Assembly (NCBI GenBank): GCA_030765055.1
Contig: CM060947.1
Coordinates: 257,873,773 to 257,937,772, forward strand
DNA: 64,000 nt
Origin: Mantis religiosa
Taxonomy: Eukaryota > Arthropoda > Insecta > Mantodea > Mantidae
Direction of reading: 5' to 3'
The position numbers and the translations under genes were made by a program. How positions within the stretch are numbered: the stretch's first letter is position 1; each line of letters begins with the position of its first letter. Shown one piece after another: positions 34,717 through 44,435 of this stretch. The notes under the pieces are model-generated. The model was not told the origin of the DNA and did not search any database. It saw nothing but the letters and a program-made list of their open reading frames with translations.

Positions 34717-35019
34717 GGCGGCCGTTTCCTCTCATCAACTGTACCATCGTCAACCAGACTTCAGATTCGCTGCACGTCGAGTGCTTGGAAAGCTTCGATG
34801 GAGGACTTCCGCAGAACTTCCTGATGGAACTCCTGGAACTTCCAGGACTCAGACCTCGCTACAACGTAACAGTCACACGGGGACCTCCAGTGTTCGACAT
34901 CTACGGCATGGAGCCTGGTGCAAGTTACCAAGTCAACCTGTATGCGGTCAACGCCAAAGGTCGAAGCGAGCCGTACATCATCGAGGCCGTTACGTTCAAG
35001 GGCGTCGCTAAATATACAG
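34717..35019 (+). CDS. sidestep-family receptor, fibronectin-III exon
   Basis: A 303-bp exon (101 codons, phase 1-1) with acceptor TTATGCCAG before 34717 and donor GTAGGT at 35020. It encodes one FN3-like domain: PLINCTIVNQTSDSLHVEC, the family-typical ESFDGGLPQNFLMELLEL, then YGMEPGASYQVNLYAVNAKG (the YxVxVxAxNxxG signature of FN3) and RSEPYIIEA. Sequons NCT and NQT are present. The FDGGLPQ segment following the last Ig domain is characteristic of Sidestep proteins. The expected transmembrane and cytoplasmic exons are not in the remaining 29 kb, so the next intron extends past the window. Confidence 0.88.
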
Positions 35020-35350
35020 GTAGGTTACTTTTCTGTAGCTGCATACAGCATTAAAAGTATAGCCGTTGCTTTCTTGTGAATCAAGTTTATTGTTGAATGC
35101 TTTTATTTTTACTGGAAGTGGGGTTCCTGCCTAGCCATTGGGCCACAAGTTCAGTACAATTGCTGGAGTGAACTTCAGCATCTTAGTGTCGCTTTTTAAG
35201 GGAAAAAAATATTTGAAATGTGATTCTGACAATCAATTAACTAATTAATGAAAATAAATTGTTTCTTCACACTGTGTAGGACGCACTATGAAAATGTAGA
35301 GCCAGACTGAAAATTTCCCACCTAAGGCATTGAATTAACTAATTTTCAAA
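35020..35350. other. start of the downstream intron, nothing recognised
   Basis: Begins GTAGGTTACTTTTC. A short match to the composite repeat end (TAGAGCCAGACTGAAAATT) is seen at about 35297. Confidence 0.4.
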
Positions 35351-35610
35351 GTATAGACCAGTTTTTCTCAAACTCTTCTCCCTAAAGGACCCCCTTATCA
35401 GCTAACATGTTCGCGGACCCTCATTGTTTGGCAACTCAATTTATATACAAACGAGTCGACTTTTGGTTTAATGTTATAATTGAAATTTAAATAATTACTG
35501 TATGTATAATTTAAGATATTTTGTTGTATATTTAGTTATAAATTTAATAAATAATAAATTAAAAACTTAAAGAAAAGCTAAATAAAATAAACTTGTGCAT
35601 AAAATGTATT

Positions 35611-36690
35611 TTAAATCTTTTTCTTCGCTTCATGGCATAGGAAATCATAGGCATAGGCCTGTTCCGCCTTCGATGTCCTCCAGCCATCGTTTCCTGGGTC
35701 TGCCCAACGATCTCCTACCTTTAGGATGATACTGTAATAGTTTTTTGTAAGTCTATTATCTGGCATTCTTTCAACATGTTCCTTCCATTTTTGTTTGAGA
35801 TCTTTTAACCTATCATTCATACTAAAACTCTCCAGCTCTTCTCTTATATTTTCATTTCTTATTAAGTCCTTCTTCGTGCATCCTTTCACACTTCTCAAGA
35901 ATTTCATTTCTGAAGCCTGTATTTTACTTTGTTGCTTTTTAGTTAACGTCCAAGTCTCACTTCCGTATGTCAGTATAGGTACAGCCATAACTTTGTAGAA
36001 CTTTAATTTTGTTTCTTTTCGTATTTTGTTTCTAAATGTTCTATTTATTGTTCCACACACTCTTTGAAATGTGCACATTTTATTGTAGACATCATATTCC
36101 TTGTCATAACTAACATCAGTTCCCAAGTAGTTAAAATGGCTTACCTGTTCAACGCAACGATTATTTATAACTATTTGTGTTCTAATTGGCTATTTCCCAA
36201 TGAATGCCATTACCTTTGATTTTATAAAAGAAGTTTTCATATTATATTGCTTACAAAGTTCACTAAGTTTAAAATTAGATTTTTGCAGGGCATACTCGCT
36301 ATTTTGTACAATAACTAAGCCGTCAGCAAACAATAATATATTTAAAAAGCTTTATTTGAAATTTTAAAACCTACATTCACTAGCTGCTTCCATTTGCACA
36401 CTAGGTCGTCATTATAAACACTAAAAAGTGTAGGTGATAAAGTACACCCTTGTCTGACATCCTGATTAGTAAGAACTTTTTTTTTAAAATTTTACCATTG
36501 TTCCTTACATTTATTTTTGTTTGGAAGTAGAAGCATTGTATCATTTTTACTAATTGTTATGGGTATCCTCGTTCTTCCAATATTTGCCACATTTTGCATC
36601 GGTTTACCCTATCGAAGGCTTTTTCAAAGTCAACAAACGCCATATGCGTTTCTTTATGTATTTGAAATAAAAAATATATTTATAAATTTT
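35611..36690 (-). pseudogene. RTE-type non-LTR reverse transcriptase fragment
   Basis: The minus strand reads THMAFVDFEKAFDRVNR (RT motif A region, near 36620), WQILEERGYP, then after several breaks FNYLGTDVSYDKEYDVYNK, KFYKVMAVPILTYGSETWTL, QQSKIQASEMKFLRSVKGCT, and a C-terminus that in a shifted frame gives GRPRKRWLEDIEGG. These are hallmarks of RTE-like endonuclease-RT elements. The stretch 35611..36126 is open; upstream is broken by many stops. Truncated 5'. Confidence 0.75.
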
Positions 36691-37129
36691 CTTTATTAAA
36701 ATTATTTTTTCCACTTTGAAGTAAATTGGATAAAAGTTTGTCCAAATAAATTTTTATTCGTCTTTAACCTTCTATCAGTAAAAATTTGAAATATCATACT
36801 CTTTGGATTACCCAAGGATTAATAACATGACGCACATGTTATAAAAATGAATTTATTTTCCATTTAAGAGGCTGTTTTTATACAAAGTTATCCATAATGT
36901 TCTGAATCAACCACTTGACCATTTCAACAAAGTTAGTATTGGGTTACTAAAATCAGTTAACGTGGCAAAAGCTTGAAACTTTGTTCTTTGGAATATATTA
37001 ATGTGAACAATGCAACTTGTTTTTATTGAATAAGCTCAGTTAAGCTGGGCTTAATGTTGGTGATTTTTATTCTTAAGTCTGTTAGCAAGTACATTGGTCC
37101 GTTTGCTCACTTTCTTCTCGCTCAGCCAG

Positions 37130-37656
37130 CCAAGTGAAAAGATGACTAGGTATCAACATTTCGGGAGTGTTCATCTGTCCCATCATCAGGATATGTATAA
37201 AATGTTATAACCAAAAATGAAACACTGGATATAACAACTACAAACAAAGACAAAACACAATCAAAATTCGCATCACTGAACAAAAGACTTTTCAATAAAT
37301 TAAATGTGAGGTCAGGAGATGGCGTGAGTATAGTAAATTGTGTCAAAGAAACTTGATTATCAAGCTGTATTCATCTATGCTTTTAAGACCACAGATATCC
37401 ATTTTTAAGCCGGATTCCAAGAGGGGCTGAACTGAAATCCAGTATCAAGACTAAGCGTGCTCCTTTCAGAGGAAATCGCCAAGGCCTTCTTAATCCTCCG
37501 CTCCCAGTAACTGTTGCATTTTGCCAAGATGGTCGTCCCCCGAAAGTTGACTCTATGTTCGTTATTAAAACAATGCTCTGCCAGTCCAGACTTCTCAGTT
37601 TGCAATAAACGAATGCTCCGTTCATGTTCGATTATTCTAATAGCTATGACCATCAT
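37130..37656 (-). pseudogene. Penelope-like element 3' end, inverted relative to the adjacent array
   Basis: The minus strand encodes the GIY-YIG end RIIEHERSIRLLQTEKSGLA, EHCFNNEHRVNFRGT and a tail KEGLGDFL-like segment. It continues into a 3' UTR with TGATGATGGGACAGATGAAC and CCCGAAATGTTGATACC, a pattern frequent in Penelope 3' regions. The orientation flips at about 37656, where the plus-strand array begins. Confidence 0.7.
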
Positions 37657-40190
37657 TCATTCATTCGTACATGAATGTTCCCGTGAACGTGGGACACCGT
37701 ATATAGGACAAACCGGAAGGGCCATCGCTACTAGAATAAACGAACATGAACGGAGCATTCGTTTAATGTAACCTGACAAGTCTGGGCTGGCAGAGCATAG
37801 GGACGTCTTTCGGGAGAGTACCGTATTCCCTGTGAATGTGGGACACCGTATATAGGACAAACCGGAAGGACCATCGCTACCAGAATAATCGATCATGAAC
37901 GGAGCATTCGTTTATTGCAACCTGAGAAGTCTGAACAGACAGAGCATAGAGCCAACTTTCGGAAGTCCAAGTCATTGCCTGTGAATGTGGGACACCGTAT
38001 ATAGGACAAACCGGAAGGACCATCGCTACTAGAATAAACGAACATGAACGGAGCATTCGTTTAATACAACCTGAGAAGTCTGTACTGACAGAGCATAGAG
38101 CCAACTTTCGGGAGAGTACCGTATTCCCTGTAAATGTGGGACATCGTATATAGGAACAAACCGGAAGGACCATCGCTACTAGAATAATCGAACATGAACG
38201 GAGCATTCGTTTAATACAACCTGAGAAGTCTGGACTGACAGAACATAGAGCCAACTTTCGGTAGTGTACCGCATTGCCTGTGAATGTGAGACACCGTATA
38301 TAGGACAAACCGGAAGGACCATCACTACCAGAATAAACGAACATGAACGGAGCATTCGTAATGCAACCTGTGAGGTCTGGACTGACAGAGCATAGAGCCA
38401 ACTTTCGGGAGAGTACCACATTCCCTGTGAATGTGAGACATCGTATATAGGAACAAACCGGAAGGACCTTTGCTACTAGAATAAACGAACATGAACTGAG
38501 CATTCGTTTAATGCAACCTGAAAAGTCTGGGCTGGCACAGCATAGAGCCAACTTTCGGGAGAGTACCGCCTTTCCTGTGAATGTTGGATACCGTATATAG
38601 GACAAACCAGAAGGACCATCGCTACCACAATAAACGAACATGAACGGAGCATTCGTTTAATGCAACCTGAGAAGTCTGGGCTGACAGAGCATAGAGTCAA
38701 CTTTCGGGAGAGTACCGCCTTTCCTGTGAATGTGGGATACCGTATATAGGACAAACCAGAAGGACCATCGCTAGCACAATAAACGAACATGAACGGAGCA
38801 TTCGTTTAATGCAACCTGAGAAGTCTAGGATGACAGAGCATAGAGCCAACTTTCGGGAGAGTACCGCCTTTCCTGTGAATGTGGGATACCGTATATAGGA
38901 CAAACTAGAAGGACCATCGCTACCACAATAAACGAACATGAACGGAGCATTAGTTTAATGCAACCTGAGAAGTCTGGGCTGGCAGAGCATAGAGCCAACT
39001 TTCGGGAGAGTACCGCATTCCCTGAGAATGTGGAACACGTTATATAGAAACAAACCGGATGGACCATCGCTACCAGAATAAACGAACATGAACGGAGCAT
39101 TCGTTTAACACAACCTGAGAAGTCTGGGCTGACAGAGCATAGAGCCAACTTTCGGGAGAGTATCGCATTCCCTGTGAATGTGGGATACCGTATATAGGAC
39201 AAACCAGAAGGACCATCGCTACCACAATAAACGAACATGAACGGAGCATTCGTTTAATGCAACCTGAAAAGTCTGGGCTGGCAGAGCATAGAGCCAACTT
39301 TCGGGAGAGTACCGCCTTTCCTGTGAATGTGGGATACCGTATATAGGACAAACCAGAAGGACCATCGCTACCACAATAAACGAACATGAACGGAGCATTC
39401 GTTTAATGCAACCTGAGAAGTCTGGGCTGACAGAGCATAGAGTCAACTTTCGGGAGAGTACCGCCTTTCCTGTGAATGTGGGATACCGTATATAGGACAA
39501 ACCAGAAGGACCATCGCTACCACAATAAACGAACATGAACGGAGCATTCGTTTAATGCAACCTGAGAAGTCTGGGCTGACAGAGCATAGAGCCAACTTTC
39601 AGGAGAGTACCGCCTTTCCTGTGAATGTGGGATACCGTATATAGGACAAACCAGAAGGACCATCGCTACCACAATAAACGAACATGAACGGAGCATTCGT
39701 TTAATGCAACCTGAGAAGTCTGGGCTGACAGAGCATAGAGCCAACTTTCGGGAGAGTACTGCTTTCCCTGAGAATGTGGGACACGTTATATAGAAACAAA
39801 CCGGATGGACCATCGCTACCAGAATAAACGAACATGAACGGAGCATTCGTTTAACACAACCTGAGAAGTCTGGACTGACAGAGCATAGAGCCAACTTTCG
39901 GGAGTGTACCGCATTCCCTGTAAATTTGGGACACCGTATATAGGACAAACCGGAAGGACCATCGCTACCAGAATAATCGAACATGAACGGAGCATTCGTT
40001 TAATGAAACCTGAGAAGTCTGGACTGGCAGAAAATAGAGCCAACTTTCGGGAGTGTACCGCATTCCCTGTAAATGTGAGACATCGTATATAGGACAAACT
40101 GGAAGGACCTATGCTGGTAGAATAAACGAACATGAACGGAGCATTCGTTTAATGCAACCTGAGAAGTCTAGACCGGTCGAGCATTGTGAC
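37657..40190 (+). repeat. 17-unit tandem array of Penelope GIY-YIG segments, ~149 bp each
   Basis: Seventeen occurrences of CGTATATAGGA-type motifs about 149-150 bp apart (first at 37699, last at about 40086). Each unit carries GGACAAACCGGAAGGACCAT, GAACATGAACGGAGCATTCG and GAGCCAACTTTCGGGAGAGT. The plus-strand reading is the core of a GIY-YIG nuclease: CGTPYIGQTGR, IATRINEHERSIRLM, PEKSGLAEH. The unit length is not a multiple of three and nearly every unit carries stops, so no polyprotein is encoded. Long antisense frames across the array are by-products of the repeat. Confidence 0.9.
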
Positions 40191-40454
40191 GTCATATCTC
40201 TATAGAAATCTTAAGCAAAACAAATATAATTTAGCACCGTGCAGATAAGTGACTCAGTAAATACAATTCTACGTTTTTTATAGTTTTAATTCAGCATTAT
40301 GACTTCTCTTAAGGGACCCACTTACGGACCCCCCGACTTTACCTCGCGGACCACCGGATGTCCGCGGACCACGCTTTGGTAAACACTGGTATAGACCATT
40401 AGATTCGTGGTTTTGAGCCATCGTTCAGCGAAGTTTGTTACCCTACGATGGTAC

Positions 40455-41180
40455 AACCTTCTAATTTTTGATGCTAAGGATTAAATAATACACACTTGCA
40501 CTGCTTCAATGTCAAAATTTCTTCCACGTGAAAAAAATGGGCCAAGGATAAAAAAAGATGATAATATGACGGTGCGAGATCAGGACTGTATTCTGGGTGT
40601 GGTGGCAGTTTAATTCCTCCCAATTCCTAATGTTTCCCCATGGTTGTTCATGCAGTATGGGGTGTTGCATTCCCCTGTTGCAACAGAACTCCCTTTCGGT
40701 TAACCAATGCTGGGTATCTCTGTCTCAGAGTTTCATGAACTCCTCCCAGTTGTTGAGATTAAAGTCCGCATCAATCGCCCGCCCATTTGGAACAAATTCC
40801 CGGAGTATCACCCCCAAAATTTCACCAGGCATGAGGCCGCGCCGTGGTTCAGTGGTTAGACCGCTTAGCTATCACCAAGGCGGCCCGGGTTCGATCCCAG
40901 GCGACGGAGAAGTGAGGTTTGTGGTGGATAACACGGCGCTGGGGCGGGTTTTCTTCGGGATCTCCAGTTTCCCCCGCCATCTAATTCCACCGGTGCTCCA
41001 TCTTCATCACATTTATCATCAGTGTCATCGCCTGCGGTGCCGTATGCAGTAAAAGCGGGCGTAAAACACTACACACATTTCCACCAGGCACGCAACATTA
41101 CTTTCGAACCCTACTGATTTTTCAACAATGAATTTGGCAGTTTGGACAACTATTACATGGATTAGTGGAAATTATTTCTC
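40455..41180 (-). pseudogene. mariner transposase fragment interrupted by a SINE
   Basis: Minus strand: ILGVILREFVPNGRAIDADF, NNWEEFMKL, then RYPALVNRKGVLLQQ, GNATPHTA (second catalytic region; the Asp of QQDNA reads Gly) and EYSPDLAPSYYHLF (third Asp changed to Tyr). A SINE-B with target duplication sits in it at 40832..41078. N-terminal half not found. Confidence 0.75.
40832..41078 (+). mobile_element. SINE family B, with target duplication
   Basis: Same family as 31241..31489: GGCCGCGCCGTGGTTCAGTG, B-box GGGTTCGATCCC, GGCGCTGGGGCGGGTTTTCT, ending AAAGCGGGCGTAAAACACTA. Flanked by TTCACCAGGCA (40821-40831) and TTCCACCAGGCA (41079-41090). Confidence 0.93.
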
Positions 41181-42069
41181 TACCTTAACACCAGGTGGGG
41201 CCAGCCTGAACAAATCAATGCCATAGCCGGAATTTGAACTACGTATCTCTCAGTGTTCTTCATGTTGCTGTAATGACTATCTACCGCGACAACACATCAG
41301 CATCTAAGAATGACATGAACTTTTTCCAATTGACTGCTACTTTTCAAGTATACGTGAATACAGGTATGCCTGAATTTTGAAGGAAAAGTAACCATCAAAA
41401 CAATGAGGAAGTTAATTTTAACAATACGTGTTCACAGATGATCCGTTTTATATAATTCGTGAAGTTAACAAACAGATTTTGGTTCCGAAATGACAAAAGT
41501 AAAAACACTTTCCCTTGAATCCGAGGCCCAACATTCACTTGTTTCCGCAACATCATGCGAACAAATTGCCTACTCTGCAGCGGCTGTTTTTTAATTCCAT
41601 TATCAGTTTGTAATTAAATTGCCGAGCAATTAAGTTTACGTGATATAAAAGCATAATTAGGGCTAACAACAGAGTTGCCTATTTTATTTGATTATAGTTG
41701 CCAGTGGCAGATAAAAAAAATCCGATATAATGACGAGCATAATGTAACAGAACGTTCTTCGGCAATGCAAGCCACGTCGTATCCAGAAGAATAACGGCTA
41801 CGTTTCACTCTTGGCGATAAATTTGAAATTTGTCAGTTCAAAGAATATCAAGTGAGTTTTACTCGAGAGGACCTTAGTCCAATTACTCCTGGCTATACGC
41901 TGTTCCTAATTTGTAGGCCAAAGGGACTTAGATGGTTTCACTAGGCACTTACATTTGCACCGTTATTTAACTTCCACTGCTCACTATAATTATAAAAATT
42001 ATAAAGTTTATTAATCAAACTTCCTGACGTACAATATTTTGACAAATTTAACTTACCTTCTCAAAATTA
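41181..42069. other. intronic sequence with a degenerate family C tRNA-like remnant
   Basis: About 41205-41300 (minus) carries CAATGCCATAGCCGGAATTT and a degraded continuation similar to the tRNA-like part of family C. The rest is unassigned. Confidence 0.4.
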
Positions 42070-42146
42070 TCACTACATTCAAAGTTCATTTGATTATCAC
42101 TTAAAGTCTATTTTATACCCTTGTAACTACAATAAGATAATGAAAG
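42070..42146 (+). repeat. partial 121-bp satellite unit
   Basis: ATTTGATTATCACTTAAAGT ... CCTTGTAACTACAATAAGAT, same orientation as the array at 42925..43385; ends where the inverted-repeat composite begins. Confidence 0.8.
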
Positions 42147-42905
42147 GGTAGAGCCAGACTGAAAAATTCAATGACATAGCCGGGATTTGAATCACGGATC
42201 TTCTGGTTTCCGTCCAGCCGCTCTAACCATTTGAGCTACTATGGCAAACTTGCCAACATGACATTAAATTCTCCAACTGACTCGTGCTTCTCCCGGTAAA
42301 CTACTAGGAGTTCTCATAAACACATTAGACAACAACCCTAATGACGACTTACTATGCTGTAAGTATTTAAGGTCCGGGCTTTATAGTTCGGACCACTATT
42401 AGGTACAACTGACTCGTGTTTTTCCCGGTAAACCACTAGGAGTTCTCATAAACACAAGAGACAACTACCTTAATGGCGACTTACTATGCTGTAAGTACTT
42501 TAAGGCCCGGGCTTTATAGTTCGGACCACTATTAGGTACAACTGACTCGTGTTTTTCCCGGTAAACCACTAGGAGTTCTCATAAACACATGAGACAACTA
42601 TCTTAATGACGACTTACTATGCTGTAAGTACTTTAAGGACCGGGCTTTATAGTTCGGACCACTATTAGGTACAACTGACTCGTGTTTTTCCCGGTATACA
42701 CTAGGAGTTCTCATAAACACAAGAGACAACTACCTTAATGGCGACTTACTATGCTGTAAGTACTTTAAGGCCCGGCTTTATAGTTCGGACCACTATTAGG
42801 TACAACTAACTCGTGTTTTTCCCGGTAAACCACTAGGAGTTCTCATAAACACATGAGACAACTACCTTATTGACGACTTACTGTGCTGTAAGTCTGGCTC
42901 TACCC
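42147..42905 (-). mobile_element. family C composite with ~132-bp tandem repeats between short inverted ends
   Basis: Bounded by GGGTAGAGCCAGACT (42147) and its inverse AGTCTGGCTCTACCC (ending 42905). Inside on the minus strand are the family C tRNA-like region (about 42180-42245) and then about five tandem units starting ACTGACTCGTG at 42276, 42409, 42541, 42674 and 42805 (periods 131-133 bp). Each carries CACTAGGAGTTCTCATAAAC, CGACTTACTATGCTGTAAGT and TTCGGACCACTATTAGGTAC. The short inverted ends suggest a fold-back or MITE-like unit, but no target duplication is obvious. Confidence 0.7.
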
Positions 42906-42924
42906 TCTTATAGTGTGTCGTAGT

Positions 42925-43385
42925 ACACGGCTAGTGTGAAAGAACACTTAATTTCCAATAAGGTAATGTTTATCTTGAAGTGGATAGAGCAACAAGTGTT
43001 TGTACAAGAGTAGAGAAAGTCATGTATATAAAACATTTGACTATCACTTAAAGTCTACTGTATTCCCTTGTAACTACAATAAGATAATGATTATCTTGAA
43101 GTAGATAGAGCAATAAGTGTTTGTGCAAGTGTAGAGAATGTCACGTATATAAAACATTTGACTATCACTTAAAGTCTACTACATTCCCTTGTAACTACAA
43201 TAAGATAATGTTTATCTTGAAGCAGATAGAGCAATAAGTGTTTGTACAAGAGTAGAGAAAGTCCTGTATATAAAACATTTGACTATCACTTAAAGTCTAC
43301 TGTATTCCCTTGTAACTACAATAAGATAATGATTATCTTGAAGTAGGTAGAGCAATAAGTGTTTGTACAAGAGTAGAGAAAGTCA
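42925..43385 (+). repeat. 121-bp satellite array, about 4 units
   Basis: AAGTGTTTGT occurs at 42994, 43115, 43236 and 43357, an exact 121-bp period. Units include GTAGAGAAAGTCATGTATAT, CATTTGACTATCACTTAAAG and AACTACAATAAGATAATG. Neighbouring units are almost identical, indicating recent homogenisation. Confidence 0.93.
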
Positions 43386-43527
43386 TTTTAGTTAATTGAT
43401 GGAAATTAATCATTTCTCCATACTAGCTGTTTATAGGCTAAGGTTTTTGATGCATAGAGTAGACAAAGACCTTAGCCTATAAACAGCTAGTGTGGAGAAA
43501 TGATTAATTTCCATCAATTAACTAAAA
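43386..43527. repeat. 64-bp near-perfect hairpin
   Basis: 43386-43449 and 43464-43527 are inverse complements with two mismatches, separated by a 14-nt loop. The arm starts TTTTAGTTAATTGATGG and ends AGGCTAAGGTTTTTG. It lies between the last satellite unit and a family C repeat. It could be a small fold-back transposon or a structured RNA source; no TSD was identified. Confidence 0.85.
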
Positions 43528-43532
43528 CAATA

Positions 43533-43770
43533 AGAGTTAAATGATGAAGCCTGGGGCTCAAGTACTTACGATAGTAAGTCGCCACAAACTGTGTATCTCG
43601 TATGCGAGAGCCCCTAGTGGTCTACCGGGGAAGTATACGAGTCGAATGGAGAATTTAATGTCAGGGCGGCACTTTGGCCATGGTAGCTCAAAGGTTAAGT
43701 GCGACTGGACGGAAACCGTTGTTCAAATCCCGGCCATGGCATTGAACTTTTCATGTCGACTCTATCCATC
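43533..43770 (+). mobile_element. tRNA-like composite repeat, family C
   Basis: Copy of 17699..17937 in plus orientation. The tRNA-like part is 43677-43740 (GCCATGGTAGCTCAAAGG ... TTCAAATCCCGGCCATGGC), shortened in the anticodon/variable region relative to the 73-nt version. Confidence 0.78.
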
Positions 43771-43930
43771 ACAGAAAGTAATGCTTATAAAACATTTGAC
43801 TATCACTTAGTCTACTCTATTATCTTGTAGCTAAAATAAGGTAACTTTTATTTGAAGTAGTTAGAGCAATAAACGGATTCAAGAATAGTTTGTGTGGAAG
43901 AGAATAGAGAACGTCATGTGAGTGTACACA
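43771..43930 (+). repeat. diverged 121-bp satellite unit
   Basis: CATTTGACTATCACTTAGTC ... GGTAACTTTTATTTGAAGTAG ... AATAGAGAACGTCATGTGAG: one degenerate unit, broken at its end by the Gypsy insertion at 43935. Confidence 0.75.
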
Positions 43931-43934
43931 ATAC

Positions 43935-44386
43935 TGTCACCCAATTAGCGGTAGGCATGAGGCCCACAGCTGTGAGGCCACGCCTCCCATTAGTCTCTGT
44001 CACTGACTGAGGAGTGGTTAGGGAAGGGTCGCTTGTCCCTAGGCCCTTCTCTCCCCTTCTTCTGCCCTCCGGAACTTTCGTGGTGGAAACCAGAGACTTC
44101 TAGAAGAACGGTGACATTCCTATAAAAAAGGGTTTCAGAGAGACAGGCAGTCAGTGTTTGACGTGCTAGCGAAGGACGTGTTAATGAACGAGAAGACTGT
44201 GCGTGCATCGGAGTTTACGTAATCGCGAGTACAAGGAAATTGTAACGGACGAACTGGTGAATTGTAATTGTGTGCAGCACGTAATTCTGTGTAATTGGCA
44301 AGTGTTAAACTGTAAGTCGGTGGAAATAAAGAACATTTTTGAGTGGTGAAATTGGACTTTTCATTTCACGAACCCACAAAGTCACA
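43935..44386 (+). repeat. 5' LTR of the Gypsy element
   Basis: TGTCACCC...AAGTCACA, 452 bp. Contains TATA-like TATAAAAAAG at 44121, an arthropod initiator TCAGT at 44151, and AATAAA at 44325. U3, R and U5 can therefore be set at roughly 43935-44152, 44153-44345 and 44346-44386 (inference). Confidence 0.95.
44121..44155 (+). promoter_or_regulatory. Pol II core promoter in the 5' LTR
   Basis: TATAAAAAAG at 44121 and the initiator TCAGT at 44151-44155 are about 30 bp apart, the standard insect spacing. The identical pair in the 3' LTR is at 49339-49373. Confidence 0.7.
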
Positions 44387-44387
44387 C

Positions 44388-44405
44388 TGGTGTCAGGAAG
44401 CGGGA
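44388..44405 (+). promoter_or_regulatory. primer binding site, tRNA-Leu-like
   Basis: TGGTGTCAGGAAGCGGGA begins one base after the LTR. It resembles the complement of a tRNA-Leu 3' end plus CCA (TGGTGTCAGAAGTGGGA in many animals), with small differences. Confidence 0.7.
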
Positions 44406-44435
44406 AGATAACATCACCGACCGAACATTCCAACC

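Larger units (their letters stand above)
35359..40388. mobile_element. hAT-type element with perfect 8-bp target duplication, carrying nested insertions
   Basis: Ends CAGTTTTTCTCAAAC (35359) and the complement of GGTAAACACTG (ending 40388), resembling the common hAT terminus CAGTGTTTCTCAAA. Exact 8-bp duplication GTATAGAC at 35351-35358 and 40389-40396. Sub-terminal blocks share GCGGACCC-type motifs on both sides (35412, 40345-40373). No hAT transposase is seen; the interior is occupied by an RTE-type RT fragment and a Penelope-derived array, so the original element was short and non-autonomous. Confidence 0.85.

Noticed and set aside
37877..38641. 254-codon open frame on the minus strand, and overlapping frames up to 39984
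   Set aside because: Antisense reading of the Penelope tandem array; the repetitive SYIRCPTFTG pattern follows the 149-bp DNA repeat and matches no protein.
37657..43385. CRISPR-like arrays
   Set aside because: Repeats are long, adjacent and without unique spacers; they are tandem satellites in a eukaryotic intron.
43677..43740. Functional tRNA gene
   Set aside because: Shortened anticodon/variable region and presence in several repeat copies indicate a tRNA-derived repeat.
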